Assembly: GCA_030035585.1 (NCBI GenBank) | Contig: CM057482.1 | Location: 7,551,001-7,615,000, forward strand | Direction of reading: 5' to 3' | From: Dugong dugon | Taxonomy: Eukaryota; Chordata; Mammalia; Sirenia; Dugongidae | Length of the DNA: 64,000 bases | Part shown: piece by piece, positions 22,861 to 34,117 of the stretch | How the letters are laid out: the number at the start of each line of letters is the position of its first letter | Position numbering within the stretch: the first letter of the stretch is position 1 | Position numbers and translations under genes: made by a program | The notes under the pieces: generated by a model | Told to the model about the DNA's origin: nothing | Database searches by the model: none | Seen by the model: only the letters and a program-made list of their open reading frames with translations

Positions 22861-23343
22861 ATAGAGGAGAACACCAACGTGTTCACTGGAAATGCCACGT
22901 AACTTCATTTTTATTTAGCCCTCAGAATAATGAGTCTGCCTTTTCTTTTAATTGAAGAGTATTCTGAGATTGTAAGGCAAGCTGTTAGAAAACTTAAAAC
23001 TTCTAATTACTGATTCATGTTGAATGGGATTTTTTTCATACTAATTATAAAAACAACAGAAATAAATCAGATGGTGAACCTGATAAAGGATTGCAACTGT
23101 CATCAATCACCAGCAGTTTCAAATGTCTGTGTTTTGCAAACACTTCCTTTAGTTTCATTGATTGTTGTTGTTAAGTGCCGTCCAGTTGGTTCCAACTTTA
23201 ATCAAATGTATAAAAAGTATTGAACTTATAAAATACATTTTGCTGCTAAAATATCCACCTTTTTATCTGTGAAGCATGTTGGTTTGTTATGAGATTTTGA
23301 CTCTAAATTTCTGCTACTAGACAAAAAAAAAAATAACAACCCT
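22861..23343. other. Unique sequence with a SINE-tail scrap
   Basis: A fragment at about 23160-23200 (gattgttgttgttaagtgccgtccag) is an antisense RTE or SINE tail. The rest is unclassified. Confidence 0.45.
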
Positions 23344-23353
23344 AGAATGGGAC

Positions 23354-23694
23354 ACAGGCCTCGATGGTTCAGTGGTAGAGTTCTAGCCTTTCATGCAGGA
23401 GACCCAGGCTCAATTTCCAATCAATGAACCTCATGCACAGCCACCACCCATCTGCCAGTGAAGGCTTGTGTGTTGCGATGATGCGGAACAGGTTTTAGCA
23501 GGACTTTCAGACTAAGATGGACTAGGAAGAAAGTCCTGGCAATCTACTTCTGAAAATCAGCCAACGAAAATGCTACAGATCACAACTGTTCAATTCCTCA
23601 ACCAATCATAGGGATGGTGCAGGACCAGGCAGCGTGTCCTCGCATTGTACATGGGGTTGCACAATGGAACTTCGTGACCGCTAAAAACAACAAC
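23354..23694 (+). mobile_element. tRNA-Gly-headed SINE with perfect target duplication
   Basis: Head 'gatggttcagtggtagagttc' and 'aggctcaatttcc', body 'gtgttgcgatgatgcggaacagg', tail 'caacaac'. A perfect 10-bp target duplication, agaatgggac, lies at 23344-23353 and 23695-23704, giving exact ends and a length of 341 bp. Same family as 5632-5977. Confidence 0.92.
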
Positions 23695-23704
23695 AGAATG
23701 GGAC

Positions 23705-24964
23705 TGAGTTTTGGTTCAGGCAAAGCGTGTTCCTCCTCCATCCCACAAATGCACACAGCCCCTCACGCAAACACACGTAACTATGCAGAAGTTTGACATT
23801 CTGGAAAAAAACAAAAAAAAAACACACTTTTACCAGTCACTGGCTCTGTCTTTAAACACCATCCCTCTGAATCAGAATCAAACAGCTCTGTTTCTTTGAG
23901 CTGAACTGGACCAATCATTTCTTTCAGCCAGGTCCTTATATGGGTAAACATGTACCCCAGGGGCTTCAGGTTCACAGGAATGACAACGCTGTAAACAAAC
24001 TGCCTTCAGACCTAGGTGAATAGGTCTGTAAAAGGTTAATCTGTGCGTCCTACAGGAACACCTAAGGTAGGAACTTCATAGAAACCACCAGGCAGTACAG
24101 TAGAAAGAAAATTTAAAAGAAAAATGACAGTCAAGTGGCATTACCAAAAAACGACATGAGATGCAGGTGTTGTACTTGACACAGACGAAGGTCATAGAAT
24201 GGGATTTCTTTAATGCATCCAGGTCCAGGTCCTTGCCTCGTCTCTGAGTGCTGGCTCCTGTGCTCTGCAAATGCTCTCCTGTGGATTTAGACTTGAAATA
24301 TGCCTGGTAGCTCTCAGAAGGACAGGGTCAAATATCTGGGAGGTAAATGCAGGCTCTTTCTTCACGTGTCCCATGGCCACGTCCCCTTTGCTGGAAAATA
24401 AACAGGTTGACTTCCCTCGGCTCACTGGTGTAAAGTATGGACGCAGAGGGAGCATTTATCTTCCCCGTCGACCTTTAGCCAGGACGAAGCCCTGTTCTTG
24501 CCTTGCATCAAAGTCACCTACTTACACAGACACTTCCTTGGGAGTCAGCCTTTTGTCTAGTAGTGGAGAAGCCAGTTGACACTGCAAGAGAATGTGGAAA
24601 GTTAACTCATGCGGCACTCCAGTTAGCATTTCCTGAAGACATGTGGACCCACAGTCCTTGTTTTATTTCTCTGCTTGATGAGAGCACACAACCCCTAAGA
24701 GCATTAATGGGAGGGGGGCACTCCCGGGCAATTAGTGCTGAGAATAGACCCTTTTATACTACCCTCAAGGTTAAAATTTGGTGTTGGTAAGACTGGCAGG
24801 TAATAAAGAAATAACGGTATTTTTGGAGTAGAACCATAAATTCTTTTACCATCTTTGTAACCCTCCCTATTAAAACATCCTGCTTATTAGGTTGATTCTT
24901 TAGTAATCTTCTTCAAGGAACTTGCACAAATGCAACTTTTTCACCACATAATTTATGGGCCATT
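23705..24964. other. Unique sequence
   Basis: 1.2 kb with no transposon or exon that I recognise. Confidence 0.5.
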
Positions 24965-24976
24965 GGCCAAGAAACA

Positions 24977-25178
24977 GGAGCCCTGGTGGTGCAGTTGTTA
25001 AGTACTTGACTGCTACTGAAAGGGTGGCGGTTCGAACCCACCAGCAGCTCTGCGGGGAAAGATATGATAGTCTGTTTCTGTGAAGATTTACAGTGCTTGG
25101 GGCAGTTCTACTCTGTCCTTCAGGGTTGCTGTGAGTCAGAATAGACTCCATGGCAATGGGTTTAGTTTGGTTGGGTTG
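24977..25178 (+). mobile_element. AfroSINE with perfect target duplication
   Basis: Sense copy 'ggagccctggtggtgcagttg' to 'ggtttagtttggttgggtt'. Target duplication ggccaagaaaca at 24965-24976 and 25179-25190. It carries the 'ctgtttctgtgaagatttacag' insert also seen at 1348-1547. Confidence 0.93.
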
Positions 25179-25556
25179 GGCCAAGAAACAACTCTGGTCA
25201 GAGAAAATCCTTGTGGGTCTGGATGTAGGAAGTGGCTTGGGGGTTGCTTGGTAACAACACTACTAGGGGTCAAGGCAGGGAGGGAGGAGCTGTGACCCTG
25301 TGGTGTGGTGTGTGGAGTGTGGTGTGAGCTCCCAAGGCTGGGAAATTCTACAACTTCAAGTAAGGCCCAGGGCCATTATCGTAACAATCCTGTTTTTGGA
25401 GAGTCCCTTCATGCATTTGTCTAAGATTCTGTCTAGTGGACATTTCTATTGAACACTTGCTCAGTAAATATTCTGTTCCACCGTGTAACAGAAACTATGC
25501 TGAATTCTGGACATACACGAATAAAAAAGACATGGCATCTACAGTCAATAAGCTTA

Positions 25557-26158
25557 TTGCTGTTAGGTGCCTTCAAGTCGGTTCCAGCTCATAGCGACCC
25601 TGTGTACAACAGTAGGAAATACTGCCCGGTCCTGTGCCATCTTCACCGTCATTGCTATATTTGTGCTCATTGCTGCAGCCACTGTGCCAATCCATCTCCT
25701 TGAAGTCTTTCTCTTTTTCGCCGACCCTCCACTTCACCAAGCATAATGTCCATCTCCAGGGACTGGTCCCTCCCGATAACATGTCCAAAGTACGTGAGAG
25801 GAAGTCTCACTATCCTTGCCTCTAAGGAGCATTCTGGCTGTACTTCTTCCAAGACAGATTTATTTGTTCTTCTGGCAGTCCATAGTATATTCAATATTCT
25901 TTGCCAACACACTAATTCAAAGCTGTCAACTCTTCTTCAGTCTTCCTTATTCATTATCCAGCTTTCATGTGCATATGAGGCAATTGAAAACACCATGGCT
26001 TGGGTCAGGCACATCTTAATCCTTAAAGTGACATTTTTGCTTTTTCACACTTTAAAGAGGTCTTTTGCAGCAGATTTGCCCAATGCAATACGCCCTTTGA
26101 TTTCCTGACTGCTGCTTCCATTGGGTATTGATTGTGGATCCAAATAAAATGAAATCCG
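25557..26158 (-). mobile_element. RTE LINE 3' end with target duplication
   Basis: Antisense 3' part of the RTE family. It codes (broken) for the region after the reverse transcriptase; the minus-strand translation contains 'RTNKSVLEE' and 'ECSLEARI'. It ends in the (caa)n-like tail beside 25557. A 9-bp target duplication, ataagctta, lies at 25548-25556 and 26159-26167. 5'-truncated at insertion, about 600 bp. Confidence 0.88.
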
Positions 26159-26167
26159 ATAAGCTTA

Positions 26168-27020
26168 GCCTTACAATATACAATTCAGCAAGTTCTACGT
26201 TCAAGATATGCTTAGGGTGCCATGAGGACAGGCAGAAGGGCATTTTTCCCAAAGGGAAGATTTAGGAAATTCTTTAGAGAGATGGTATGCTGGAATAGAG
26301 TCTGGAAGGATGACTGTGTTGGCCAAGGGAAGGGTGGATTAAGGGAATTCCTGATACAGTGAAGAGCTTCTGCATGCCTCATGATGGGAACCACAAGTAT
26401 TTCATGAAAACTGCAAGTAGTTTGGTGGGGTTAGAGTACACAGAGTATTTGTGGGAGGGTGAATGAGACCAAAAAGTAATCAAGGGCCTGAGCATGATAA
26501 ATGGTCTTAATCCTGTCGGCAATGGATGGGTAATATGGAACAGTTCTAAACAGGGGAATAACACGAGGAGTTGTGCATTTCCAATAGACTCACACAGTAG
26601 CATTTCCAATAGACCCACAGAGCAGCATTTCCCATAGACCCACACAGCAGCATTCCCCATAGACCCACACAGCAGCATTCCCCATAGACCCACACAGCAG
26701 CATTCCCAATAGACCCGCTCAGCAGCATTTCTAATAGACCCGCTCAGCAGCAGTCAAGGGGCAGTGCTAGCATCAGGGAGGCCTGCCAAGGGATGTCACA
26801 ATAATCCAGGCAGGAGGTGACAATGGCATGGATGAAAGAAAACCAGTGGGGATGCAGAGGTGAGGAGAGATTTGGTAGTACGAAAGGAGGAAGAATTCGT
26901 TGGACTTTGTAACTGGTCATTGTGGGTGTTGAGGGAAAGGAGTCAATTATGATACAGGTATCAGGGTTGAGGAGCTGGCTGGAATTTAGAAGCAGTACCT
27001 ACAGAAGAAAACCCAGCAAC
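26168..27020 (-). mobile_element. L2 LINE, antisense, interrupted by a minisatellite
   Basis: 'aagggcctgagcatgataaatgg', 'ggggaataacacgagg' before the minisatellite, and 'gatgtcacaataatccaggcaggagg', 'ggagtcaattatgatac' after it, are antisense L2 landmarks. Confidence 0.7.
26576..26750. repeat. 25-bp minisatellite, 7 copies
   Basis: Unit starts are at 26576, 26601, 26626, 26651, 26676, 26701 and 26726. The core is 'cattccccatagaccc'. The spacing is exactly 25 bp throughout. The two units starting at 26651 and 26676 are identical, and the outer ones diverge. Confidence 0.93.
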
Positions 27021-27477
27021 AGAAGTCATTATTTTTTTTTTAGATTTTAAAAATTATTTTTAAATTTTCATTGGGAGAGTTACTGAGGTATAATTTACCT
27101 ACAGTAAAATCTACCCATTTCAGGTGTACAGTTCTATGAGGTTTGACAAACATGTAAGCTCCACCACTGTAAAGATATGATATAGTCCTATCACCCGACA
27201 AAGTCCGCTCATGCTCCTTTGGAGTCATTCTCTTCCCCTAACCCCAGCCCCCAGTAATCACTGACCTGATTTTTGTCCTTATAGTTTTACCTTTGCAGAA
27301 TTTCATATAAATGTTCTCATGTCTGACTTCATTTCTGACTATTTTTTCATTTAACAAATCCTTGTGAGATGCATCCGCGTTGTTACTTGCATCAGAAATT
27401 TGTTCCTTGTTATCACTGAGTAGTATTCCATCGTATGTAGCACATGTTGTTTATCCATTCAACAATTGATCGACAGA

Positions 27478-27684
27478 AGGAGACCTCGTGGCACGATGGT
27501 TAAGCACTTGGCTGCTAATCGAAAGGTTTTTGGTTTAAACCCACCCAGCGACTCCACAGGAGAAAGACCTGGCAATCTGCTTCCATAAAGGTTACAGCCT
27601 AGGAAACCATATGGGGCGATACTACTCTGTCACATGGGGTCACTATGAGTCAAACTCAACTCAACAGCAGCCAATAACAACAAC
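27478..27684 (+). mobile_element. AfroSINE inside L1M
   Basis: Sense copy: 'ggagacctcgtggcacgatgg', 'ttggctgctaatcgaaagg', 'tctgcttccataaaggttacag', tail with 'caacaacag'. Confidence 0.88.
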
Positions 27685-28137
27685 AGAACCTAAAACCTTA
27701 GGTCCTGTACACATAATGTTAAAAATCGGGGTTGTGTTCTTCAAAAGCCCTTGAAATAATTAAAATATATATATATAATGATAATTTTTAAAAAATGAAA
27801 AAATAATGTTTGGGTTGTTTCCTACTTTTGACTATTATGAGTAAAGTTGCTAGGAACATTCAAGTACAAGTCTTTGAGTGAACAACTGTTTTTATTTCTC
27901 TTGCGTAAACACCTGGGAGTGGGATTGCTGGGTTGTATGGGAATCGTGTATTTGACATTATAAGAAACCGCCAAACTGGTTTCCACAGTGCCTTTGCCAT
28001 TTTACATTCCTGACCGGCAGTGTAGGACAGTTCCATTTGCTCCACATCTTGACAGTTGGTTTTTTGTTTTTTGGTTTTTTTTTTAAGCCATTCTACTAGA
28101 TGTCTAGTGGTATCTCACTGTGGTTTTAATACATTTC

Positions 28138-28248
28138 TCTCTGTTTCTGTAAAGTTTGTATCTTAGAAAACACTATGAGGCAGTTCTACTTTGTCACACT
28201 GGATTGCTATGACTCAGAATTGACCGGACATCACCTAACAATAACAAT
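28138..28248 (+). mobile_element. AfroSINE 3' fragment inside L1M
   Basis: 'tttctgtaaagtttgtatc', 'aggcagttctactttgtc', 'tgactcagaattgaccgg', then 'aacaataacaatgg'. Truncated at its 5' end. Confidence 0.8.
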
Positions 28249-28745
28249 GGCTAATGATGATAAACACCTTTTTGTGTTCTTATTTGTCATTCACATCTCT
28301 GGTCAAGTGTCTATTTAAATCATTTGTCCATTTTTATTGAGTTATTTTATTCACGCATGGTGAGAGCTCTTTATATATTCTGGATTCAAGTTCTTTACCA
28401 CAAGTTATTTGCAAATATTTTCTCCCAGTCTGTGGTTTGTCTTTTTACTTTTCTAACAGTGTCTTTCAAGGAGCAAAATTATTTACTTTTGATAAAGTCC
28501 AATTTCTCAAAATTTTCTATTATAATTAGTGCTTTTTGTTGTCTTAGCTAACTAATCATTGCCTAGTCCGAGGACGCAAAATTTTATCCTATGTTTTCTT
28601 CTAGAAGTTTTATAGATTTAGGTTTTACATTCTAGATCTAGGATCCATTTTGAGTTAAATTTTATATATGGTGTGAGGTATGAATGGAGGTTCCATCAAT
28701 TTACCTATGTATGCCCAATTGTTCCAGTGCCATTTGTTGAGAAGT

Positions 28746-29170
28746 TCAGAAGCTAGTTTTAAGGGGAAGATGATAAGCTAGTTTGTGACATGCTGACTTC
28801 GAATTCCTTATCACATATATCCAAATGTGACATTCAGTAGAAAGTTGCATGTAGAAGTCTGAAACTAAGAAATCTGTATGTTAAGATTTGGAAATCTAAT
28901 CATTGTGGTATTTGAACCCATTGGATTTGGTGTAGGCCTCCAGTTAAAATGGGTCCAACCAGCAAAAAGAGAAAAGGGCAGAATTATTCTGAGCAAAAAA
29001 GGGATCAATGGAACTCTGGAATAGAGTTTTAGCTCCCAAATCCAACTATGCACCCATTCTATGAGGCATACTTATTGGAGAGAAAGAAGTAAAAGGCAAG
29101 GCATTTGGTTAGGAGGCTATTGCAGTAGAAAAAGAGAGCAACTGTGAGGTCATAAATTAAAGGCAGTGAT
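28746..29170 (-). mobile_element. L2 fragment, antisense
   Basis: 'aagttgcatgtagaagtctga' and 'ggcatttggttaggaggctattgcagtag' are antisense L2 landmarks. Diverged. Confidence 0.5.
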
Positions 29171-29742
29171 AGCATAAAAAATTTTTTAGAAATCTGAATA
29201 ATATATATCATATGAATAATACATATCATATGTTACTTTCATAGGTATACACATGGGGATATAGACATACAAAAAAATTTAAACCTTAGTAAAGGAAAAA
29301 TAACTGCTCATCTTAGACTGGTAAATTTTCCTATACACAGGTCTTATGTTATTTACAGTAGAGTAAATTCACTACAGTATTCACTATAAGTGATTGTGTT
29401 CACCATTAATGTTTAAACTTAGACTTCGATTCTTTATGGTAGTCGATAGTCCAAACACAAAGTTGTCACCAACCCATGGCATCTAACAATAGCTAACAAA
29501 CTTGCACACAGATGTTCCCCAGACCTGTTCTAGCTGTGTCTGCTATTGTCCAGAGTTGTTCTTCTCCTTGTCTGTGTGATTTGATGAGAAAGAAGGAAGG
29601 TGTAGGAAAAAGGGTTGGAAGGCCTTGCACTGAGTCAACTATCATTTACTGAGACCAGCTTTGTTTTCTTCTCTGCAAAATGGAGAAGCTAACACTCTCT
29701 TTTCAAGTATTAAACAAGAAAATATACAAAGAAAGCCTGGAT
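29171..29742. other. Unclassified AT-rich sequence
   Basis: No named repeat or exon is recognised. Confidence 0.4.
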
Positions 29743-29754
29743 TCTAGTAGGTTA

Positions 29755-29892
29755 AAACCTGTAGCGGTCGAATCAATTCTGACTCCTAGCAACCCTATAG
29801 GACAGAGTATGGTTTCCAAGGAGCAGCTGGTGGGTTCATACGGCCAACTTCTTGGTTAGCAGCCCAGTTCTTAACCACTGTGCCACCAGGGC
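29755..29892 (-). mobile_element. AfroSINE with perfect target duplication
   Basis: Antisense short-form copy from 'aaacctgtagcggtcg' to 'gtgccaccagggc'. Perfect 12-bp target duplication tctagtaggtta at 29743-29754 and 29893-29904. Confidence 0.93.
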
Positions 29893-29904
29893 TCTAGTAG
29901 GTTA

Positions 29905-30650
29905 GATACTCAAAAATGCTTGCTGAGAAGAATTGGATTGAAATAATTAAAATATAGGTAGGAGAAGTGTAAAACGTATGGTGAATAACACAGCACTGGG
30001 AGGAAGAAAAGAGAAAGCTTCTGAGATATCTTCCATGGACACCTCTAGATTCACCTTTCATTCTCTTCCACCCTGCTGTTTGACCTTGTACTAATAATTT
30101 TCCTTGACCCCTGGATTTTAAATGGTTCAGCTGATAAGGATCCTCAACAGGGGATCAGAGGGAGGGGGAGACTGGTAGCATATTTATTCCCTGGCTGGCT
30201 TCCTCCCATGGGCACAACTTTGGGTGATACTACATATAGAACAAGATTTCTTAACTTTTTTTGTCCGTTGGTCCTCTTTGACAATCTGGTGAAGTATATG
30301 GACACTTTTTCAGATAATATTTTTAAATGCATAAAATAAGTAAGGCTACAAAGTAAATGAACTATATTGAAATATAGTTATACATTTGTGTGTATGTATA
30401 TATTTACCTGTATATATTGCGTGTATGTATATATATATTTACATATTTATAACAGCATAAATTTGTGCTTATTTATTAACACATTAAATAACAAGACAAT
30501 ATTACATAGGCACGTTGAGGCTAAATTCTACTTTTATATGAACACACCAATGCAAACTCTCTTGTTAAGTTTGAATAAGAACATTAAACTCTGGGGTGAT
30601 CGTTGACATGGTGACACACACATCAAGTTGGACACCCTATTAGTTTTATT
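29905..30650. other. Unique sequence with a TATG-rich tract
   Basis: A tgtatgtatatattt tract lies at about 30388-30450. No gene feature is seen. Confidence 0.45.
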
Positions 30651-30654
30651 TTTT

Positions 30655-31810
30655 TGTTTTAATGATTGCAAATGTTTTTTGAAAAAAATCCCTATTCCCA
30701 AGGATACAATGGTACAAACAGAATTAAAGTTTCCAGAGCTCCTTTCACAAGATCAAGATGGGCTTCACCCAAAAAATCACCAGAAACGTTCAAGGCAGTT
30801 CAGTTCAATTTCAGTTGTACTAAGGTTTTTGTCCTGAGATCCACATGTTCCTTTTTGGCTGAGTCCACATCTTTGATATAGTTCATATCAGAAAGAAAGG
30901 AATTGTGAATCCATAATTCAACTTTCATGCCATCAAGATAGAGATAAACTTTGAAAGACTTCTGAAGAGTTCCCAGGTGTTTTCTGATTTATCTTTTCAA
31001 AGAAATTGACAGAGAGTTTTGTATCTCAACTCAGTCTTGGAAAAGCAACTTCTCCAGCATTGGAATGTTTGTAAGGGTGCCAGCCTGTATTTTTCTCTTC
31101 CATATCAGCAGCTAAGCCAAGAAAGTGTTTAATTTTTGAATAGTATCCATAATGGTAACTTTAAGACCCTGAACTTAAAGATTTATCTCGTTCATATGGT
31201 CAAAAATCATCTACAATGTAAGCCAACTCACGCATAAAATTCATTCTTTCCAAAAGGTTCAAGAGTGGGCTTTCTTGTTTTCTTCGAGAAAAGGTAAAAT
31301 TCTGCTCTTTGTTCACAAGCAGTGGCTAACAAGTCTTCTTGACGGAGGGCCTCTGTGTGGTGGAAAAAGTCTTCACATTCTGCTCGAAACCTTTCTTGAC
31401 AAAACTTTTTAAGATGCTAGGATTCAGAACCTGCTCCTCATAATGTTGATGACTTCATGGCTATTGACCAAAGTTCCTTCAGGGATGTTGGAAGAGTCTA
31501 GGATGCCGGTGCTTGTCTGTGTAAAAAGCAAGGATTGACCCAAATGCAAGGAACTTCCATCCTCACTATAGTAACAAAAACAGACAGATCATCAAGACGA
31601 CAGGAGTGCCATCTGCGCAGAGTCTGAAGCTTTTATTTCCAGGCAAAGTTTTGTTTGGGGGTGGGGAGGGGGTCGTTTTACCGTTTCCCAAGTACTGAAG
31701 GGCTTTGCAGTTTCCCAGAAACACTTCTTTAAAGATATTAGCATACACATGGGGATCAAAGCAAAGAGCTGGCCACAGGGTCAAATGCGTGTGGCTGCCT
31801 CCAGCCATAC
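30655..31810 (-). pseudogene. hAT-superfamily transposase-like pseudogene
   Basis: I pieced this together from separate minus-strand frames, each broken by stops and frameshifts. In order from the 5' side (high coordinates): 'CADGTPVVLM' (about 31590-31620), which fits the 'DGAP' segment of hAT-like proteins; 'HTEALRQEDLL' (about 31345-31370), fitting their 'HTE-RW-SRG' block; 'IFDHMNEINL' (about 31180-31210), fitting 'IF-HLNELNL-LQG'; 'ELWIHNSFLSD' (about 30895-30925), fitting the 'WI-NPF' block; and a last block like 'AL-LL-F' (about 30690-30740). Known relatives are the domesticated ZBED5, FAM200, SCAND3 and GTF2IRD2-type proteins and their transposon ancestors. It could be a retrocopy of such a host gene or a fossil transposon. 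No poly(A) tail, terminal repeats or target duplication were found. The N-terminal zinc-finger end was not seen. Confidence 0.6.
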
Positions 31811-32743
31811 ACTGAAGGGGAGTGGCAAAGCTGTCCGTTCCTCAGTGATAAATTTCAAAAAAAAAAATTTTTTTTAAATCAACTATTCCAGACCGGATCA
31901 CACTGTTTAACAGCCTTTTCTTTCTGCCCCTGTCTACGCACCACCCCAAGCTTGTCTAGTGCACCTGGCTTTACTACAGTCTCCCGGGAGCATGGGGCTC
32001 CTTTGGTTTGGCAAATCCATATGTGGAATTGTCCTACACACAGAGTTAAGACTTCTCATTTGAACTGTCCAGTTTTTCAAACCTTTAGCAAACTCTGAAA
32101 ACTGTTAACTCACATCCACAAATTTATCCACCAAGAACTGTAGATTGGGAATGTTGAAAACAACGCAGATATCTGAATTACCAAAGTGGGAACAAGTGAC
32201 TCTACCGTTCCGCACAGAATCGTGCAACTATGTTACTTCTAGCAACAAGCCTAATAACTGTTATATTTCCAAAGTAGTGATGCAGAGATATTTAAAGTTA
32301 TCCACAACAACTGTTATGTCTTACTAAATATTATTTCTAAGTCACAAATACTGCTAATCATGCTGTGGTTTATCACCTGTACTCTTTCTTGAAAGAAACG
32401 TTAAATTTCAGTTAGAGATTAGTAAAAATGGAGATATAATTTTTTTCCCGTTCAAGTTCATGGACTCCCGGAAATCAATCCATATACTCCAGGTTAAGAA
32501 CAACTAAACTGAAGGAGAAAAGGCCTGGGATTCTATTCTATCTCATGAGCAATAGGTAGGGTGTCTTGTTAGAACAAAATTAGGAAAGGGGAACAAGGAG
32601 GATTTGCAGAGAAATAAGGGGACAAACTTCTCAGAATGGGCACAGAGTGTGAAAACCTCATGTCCTATATAAATGCTCTCTAGAGACATTCACAGTAGAG
32701 TTAGTGCTCACTAATCAGTAGGACAAGACGACCCATCCTGTGG
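31811..32743. other. Unclassified sequence
   Basis: It may include the far 5' part of the pseudogene or ERV flanks, but I see nothing I can name. A short a/t palindromic run lies at about 31857-31878. Confidence 0.35.
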
Positions 32744-34080
32744 ATGTCAGGCAGCATCTTCCCCCAGTTACCTGGTGCCTGCTCAGTGGGTCCCATATAC
32801 AAAGCAACCATGGTTGCAGGGATGAAGGCTATGCATATTCTGAGCCACACACTCACCAAGGCTGATCTGGCTACCCCCAATATTGAATGTCCAACATGCC
32901 ATCATCAGAGACCAATGGTGAGTGGCACCAGTCCCCGGGGGGACCAGGCCACTACCAAGTGGCAGGTTGATTATATTAGGCCTTCTTATCATGGAGTGAG
33001 CAGTGATTTACCTCTATAGGATTTGACACACACTTCAGGTATATATTTGCTGTTCCTAACCAAACCGCTTCTGCCAGAGCCATTACTGCTGGATTTACAG
33101 AATATTTTCTCCATCATTATGGTATCTTATATAATGTTACCTGCAACCAGGGGACATATTTTACAACAAAGTAGGACAAGCCATGGGCTCACGCTGACAA
33201 ATTAATTGATCTTATTGTGCTTAGGGAGCCCTGGTGGTGCAATGGTTAGGACCTCAGCTGCTAACCAAAAGGTTAGCAAATCCACCAGCCGCTCCTTGGA
33301 AACCCTATGGGGGCAGTTCTACTCTATCCTATAGGGTCACCATGAGTCAGATCTACTAGATGGCAACAGGTTTGGTTTGGATTGTGCTTAGAAGCTGCTG
33401 GCCTGATAGAACAGTGGTCTAACTTGCTGAAGGTTTAGTTACAGTACCAGCTGGAGAAATATCCTGGGGGGTTGGGCTGTTCTCTTGCAGGTTGCAGAAC
33501 ATGCCTTGAGCAGTCACCTCTATATGGTGTCATCTTTCCCACCCAGGATGCTTAAGTTCAAAAACCTAAGAGTGAAGTTGGGAGTGGTCTCCCTTACTAT
33601 TATTCCTAATAACTCATTTAAAGAATTTTTGCTCCCTATCCTCACAGCCCTGGGCTCAGTGGATCTGGAAGTCATGGTTCCAAAGAATTGGATGCTGATA
33701 TTGCCCCCTCACCATTTTGGATTCCTCATACCGCTGAACAAAAATAAGATAAGGTAATTGTTCTACTGGCTGAATACATAATCCCAATTACCAGCTGAAA
33801 AAAGGATTGCTGATCCCCAGTAGAATAAGAAGGACTATGTCCGAAACACAAAATTTCACTGGAGAGCCTTTTAGTGTTCCCTTGCCCAGTGGCCTTGATC
33901 AATGAAACTCAAAGTCAAGACCACCAAGGCTTCAGATCTTGCAAGAATAAAGGTTTCAGTCACTCCAGGAGTAAAGAAAGTGGGTAAAGAATCCCATCCA
34001 ACCTAGAAGCTGACAAGGGGTAAGAGGAACATGGAGTAAGTGGTGGGGGAAATGGCTGTCTCTATCAATCTGGTGCTCAC
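32744..34080 (+). pseudogene. ERVL-class endogenous retrovirus pol fragment (integrase and dUTPase-like)
   Basis: The frame at 32744-33019 contains the end of an integrase zinc-binding domain (CPTCHHQR) and the start of the catalytic core (KWQVDYI, first acidic residue present). The next stretch (to about 33210) continues the core in another frame. The second acidic position there reads Asn (aac near 33150), and stops follow. After a SINE insertion, 'GLIEQW' near 33399 keeps the third acidic residue. The frame at 33485-33757 (LEVMVPKNW, then LPPHHFGFLIPL) resembles the dUTPase-like domain that follows integrase in ERVL elements. Many stops and frame changes make it non-functional. No gag, protease, envelope or paired LTRs were recognised. 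Confidence 0.7.
33224..33380 (+). mobile_element. AfroSINE inside the ERVL fragment
   Basis: Sense copy 'gggagccctggtggtgcaatgg' to 'tggcaacaggtttggtttgg'. A perfect 10-bp target duplication, attgtgctta, lies at 33214-33223 and 33381-33390. It splits the integrase coding region. Confidence 0.93.
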
Positions 34081-34117
34081 GACTCGCTACAGAAGTAGAA
34101 CTGGAGCAGCTATGTTT

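Larger units (their letters stand above)
27045..28745 (-). mobile_element. L1M LINE 3' end, antisense, with SINE insertions
   Basis: From the 3' UTR ('ggtataatttacctacagtaaaat', 'tacagttctatgaggtttgacaaa') into ORF2-end sequence ('gagtagtattccatcg', 'ggattgctgggttgtatggg', 'ccaaactggtttccacagtg', 'tgtggtttgtctttttac'). Interrupted at about 27478-27684 and 28138-28248. No intact frame. Confidence 0.8.

Noticed and set aside
26576-26750. CRISPR-like array
   Set aside because: The units are contiguous 25-bp tandem repeats with no unique spacers, in a mammalian genome. It is a minisatellite.
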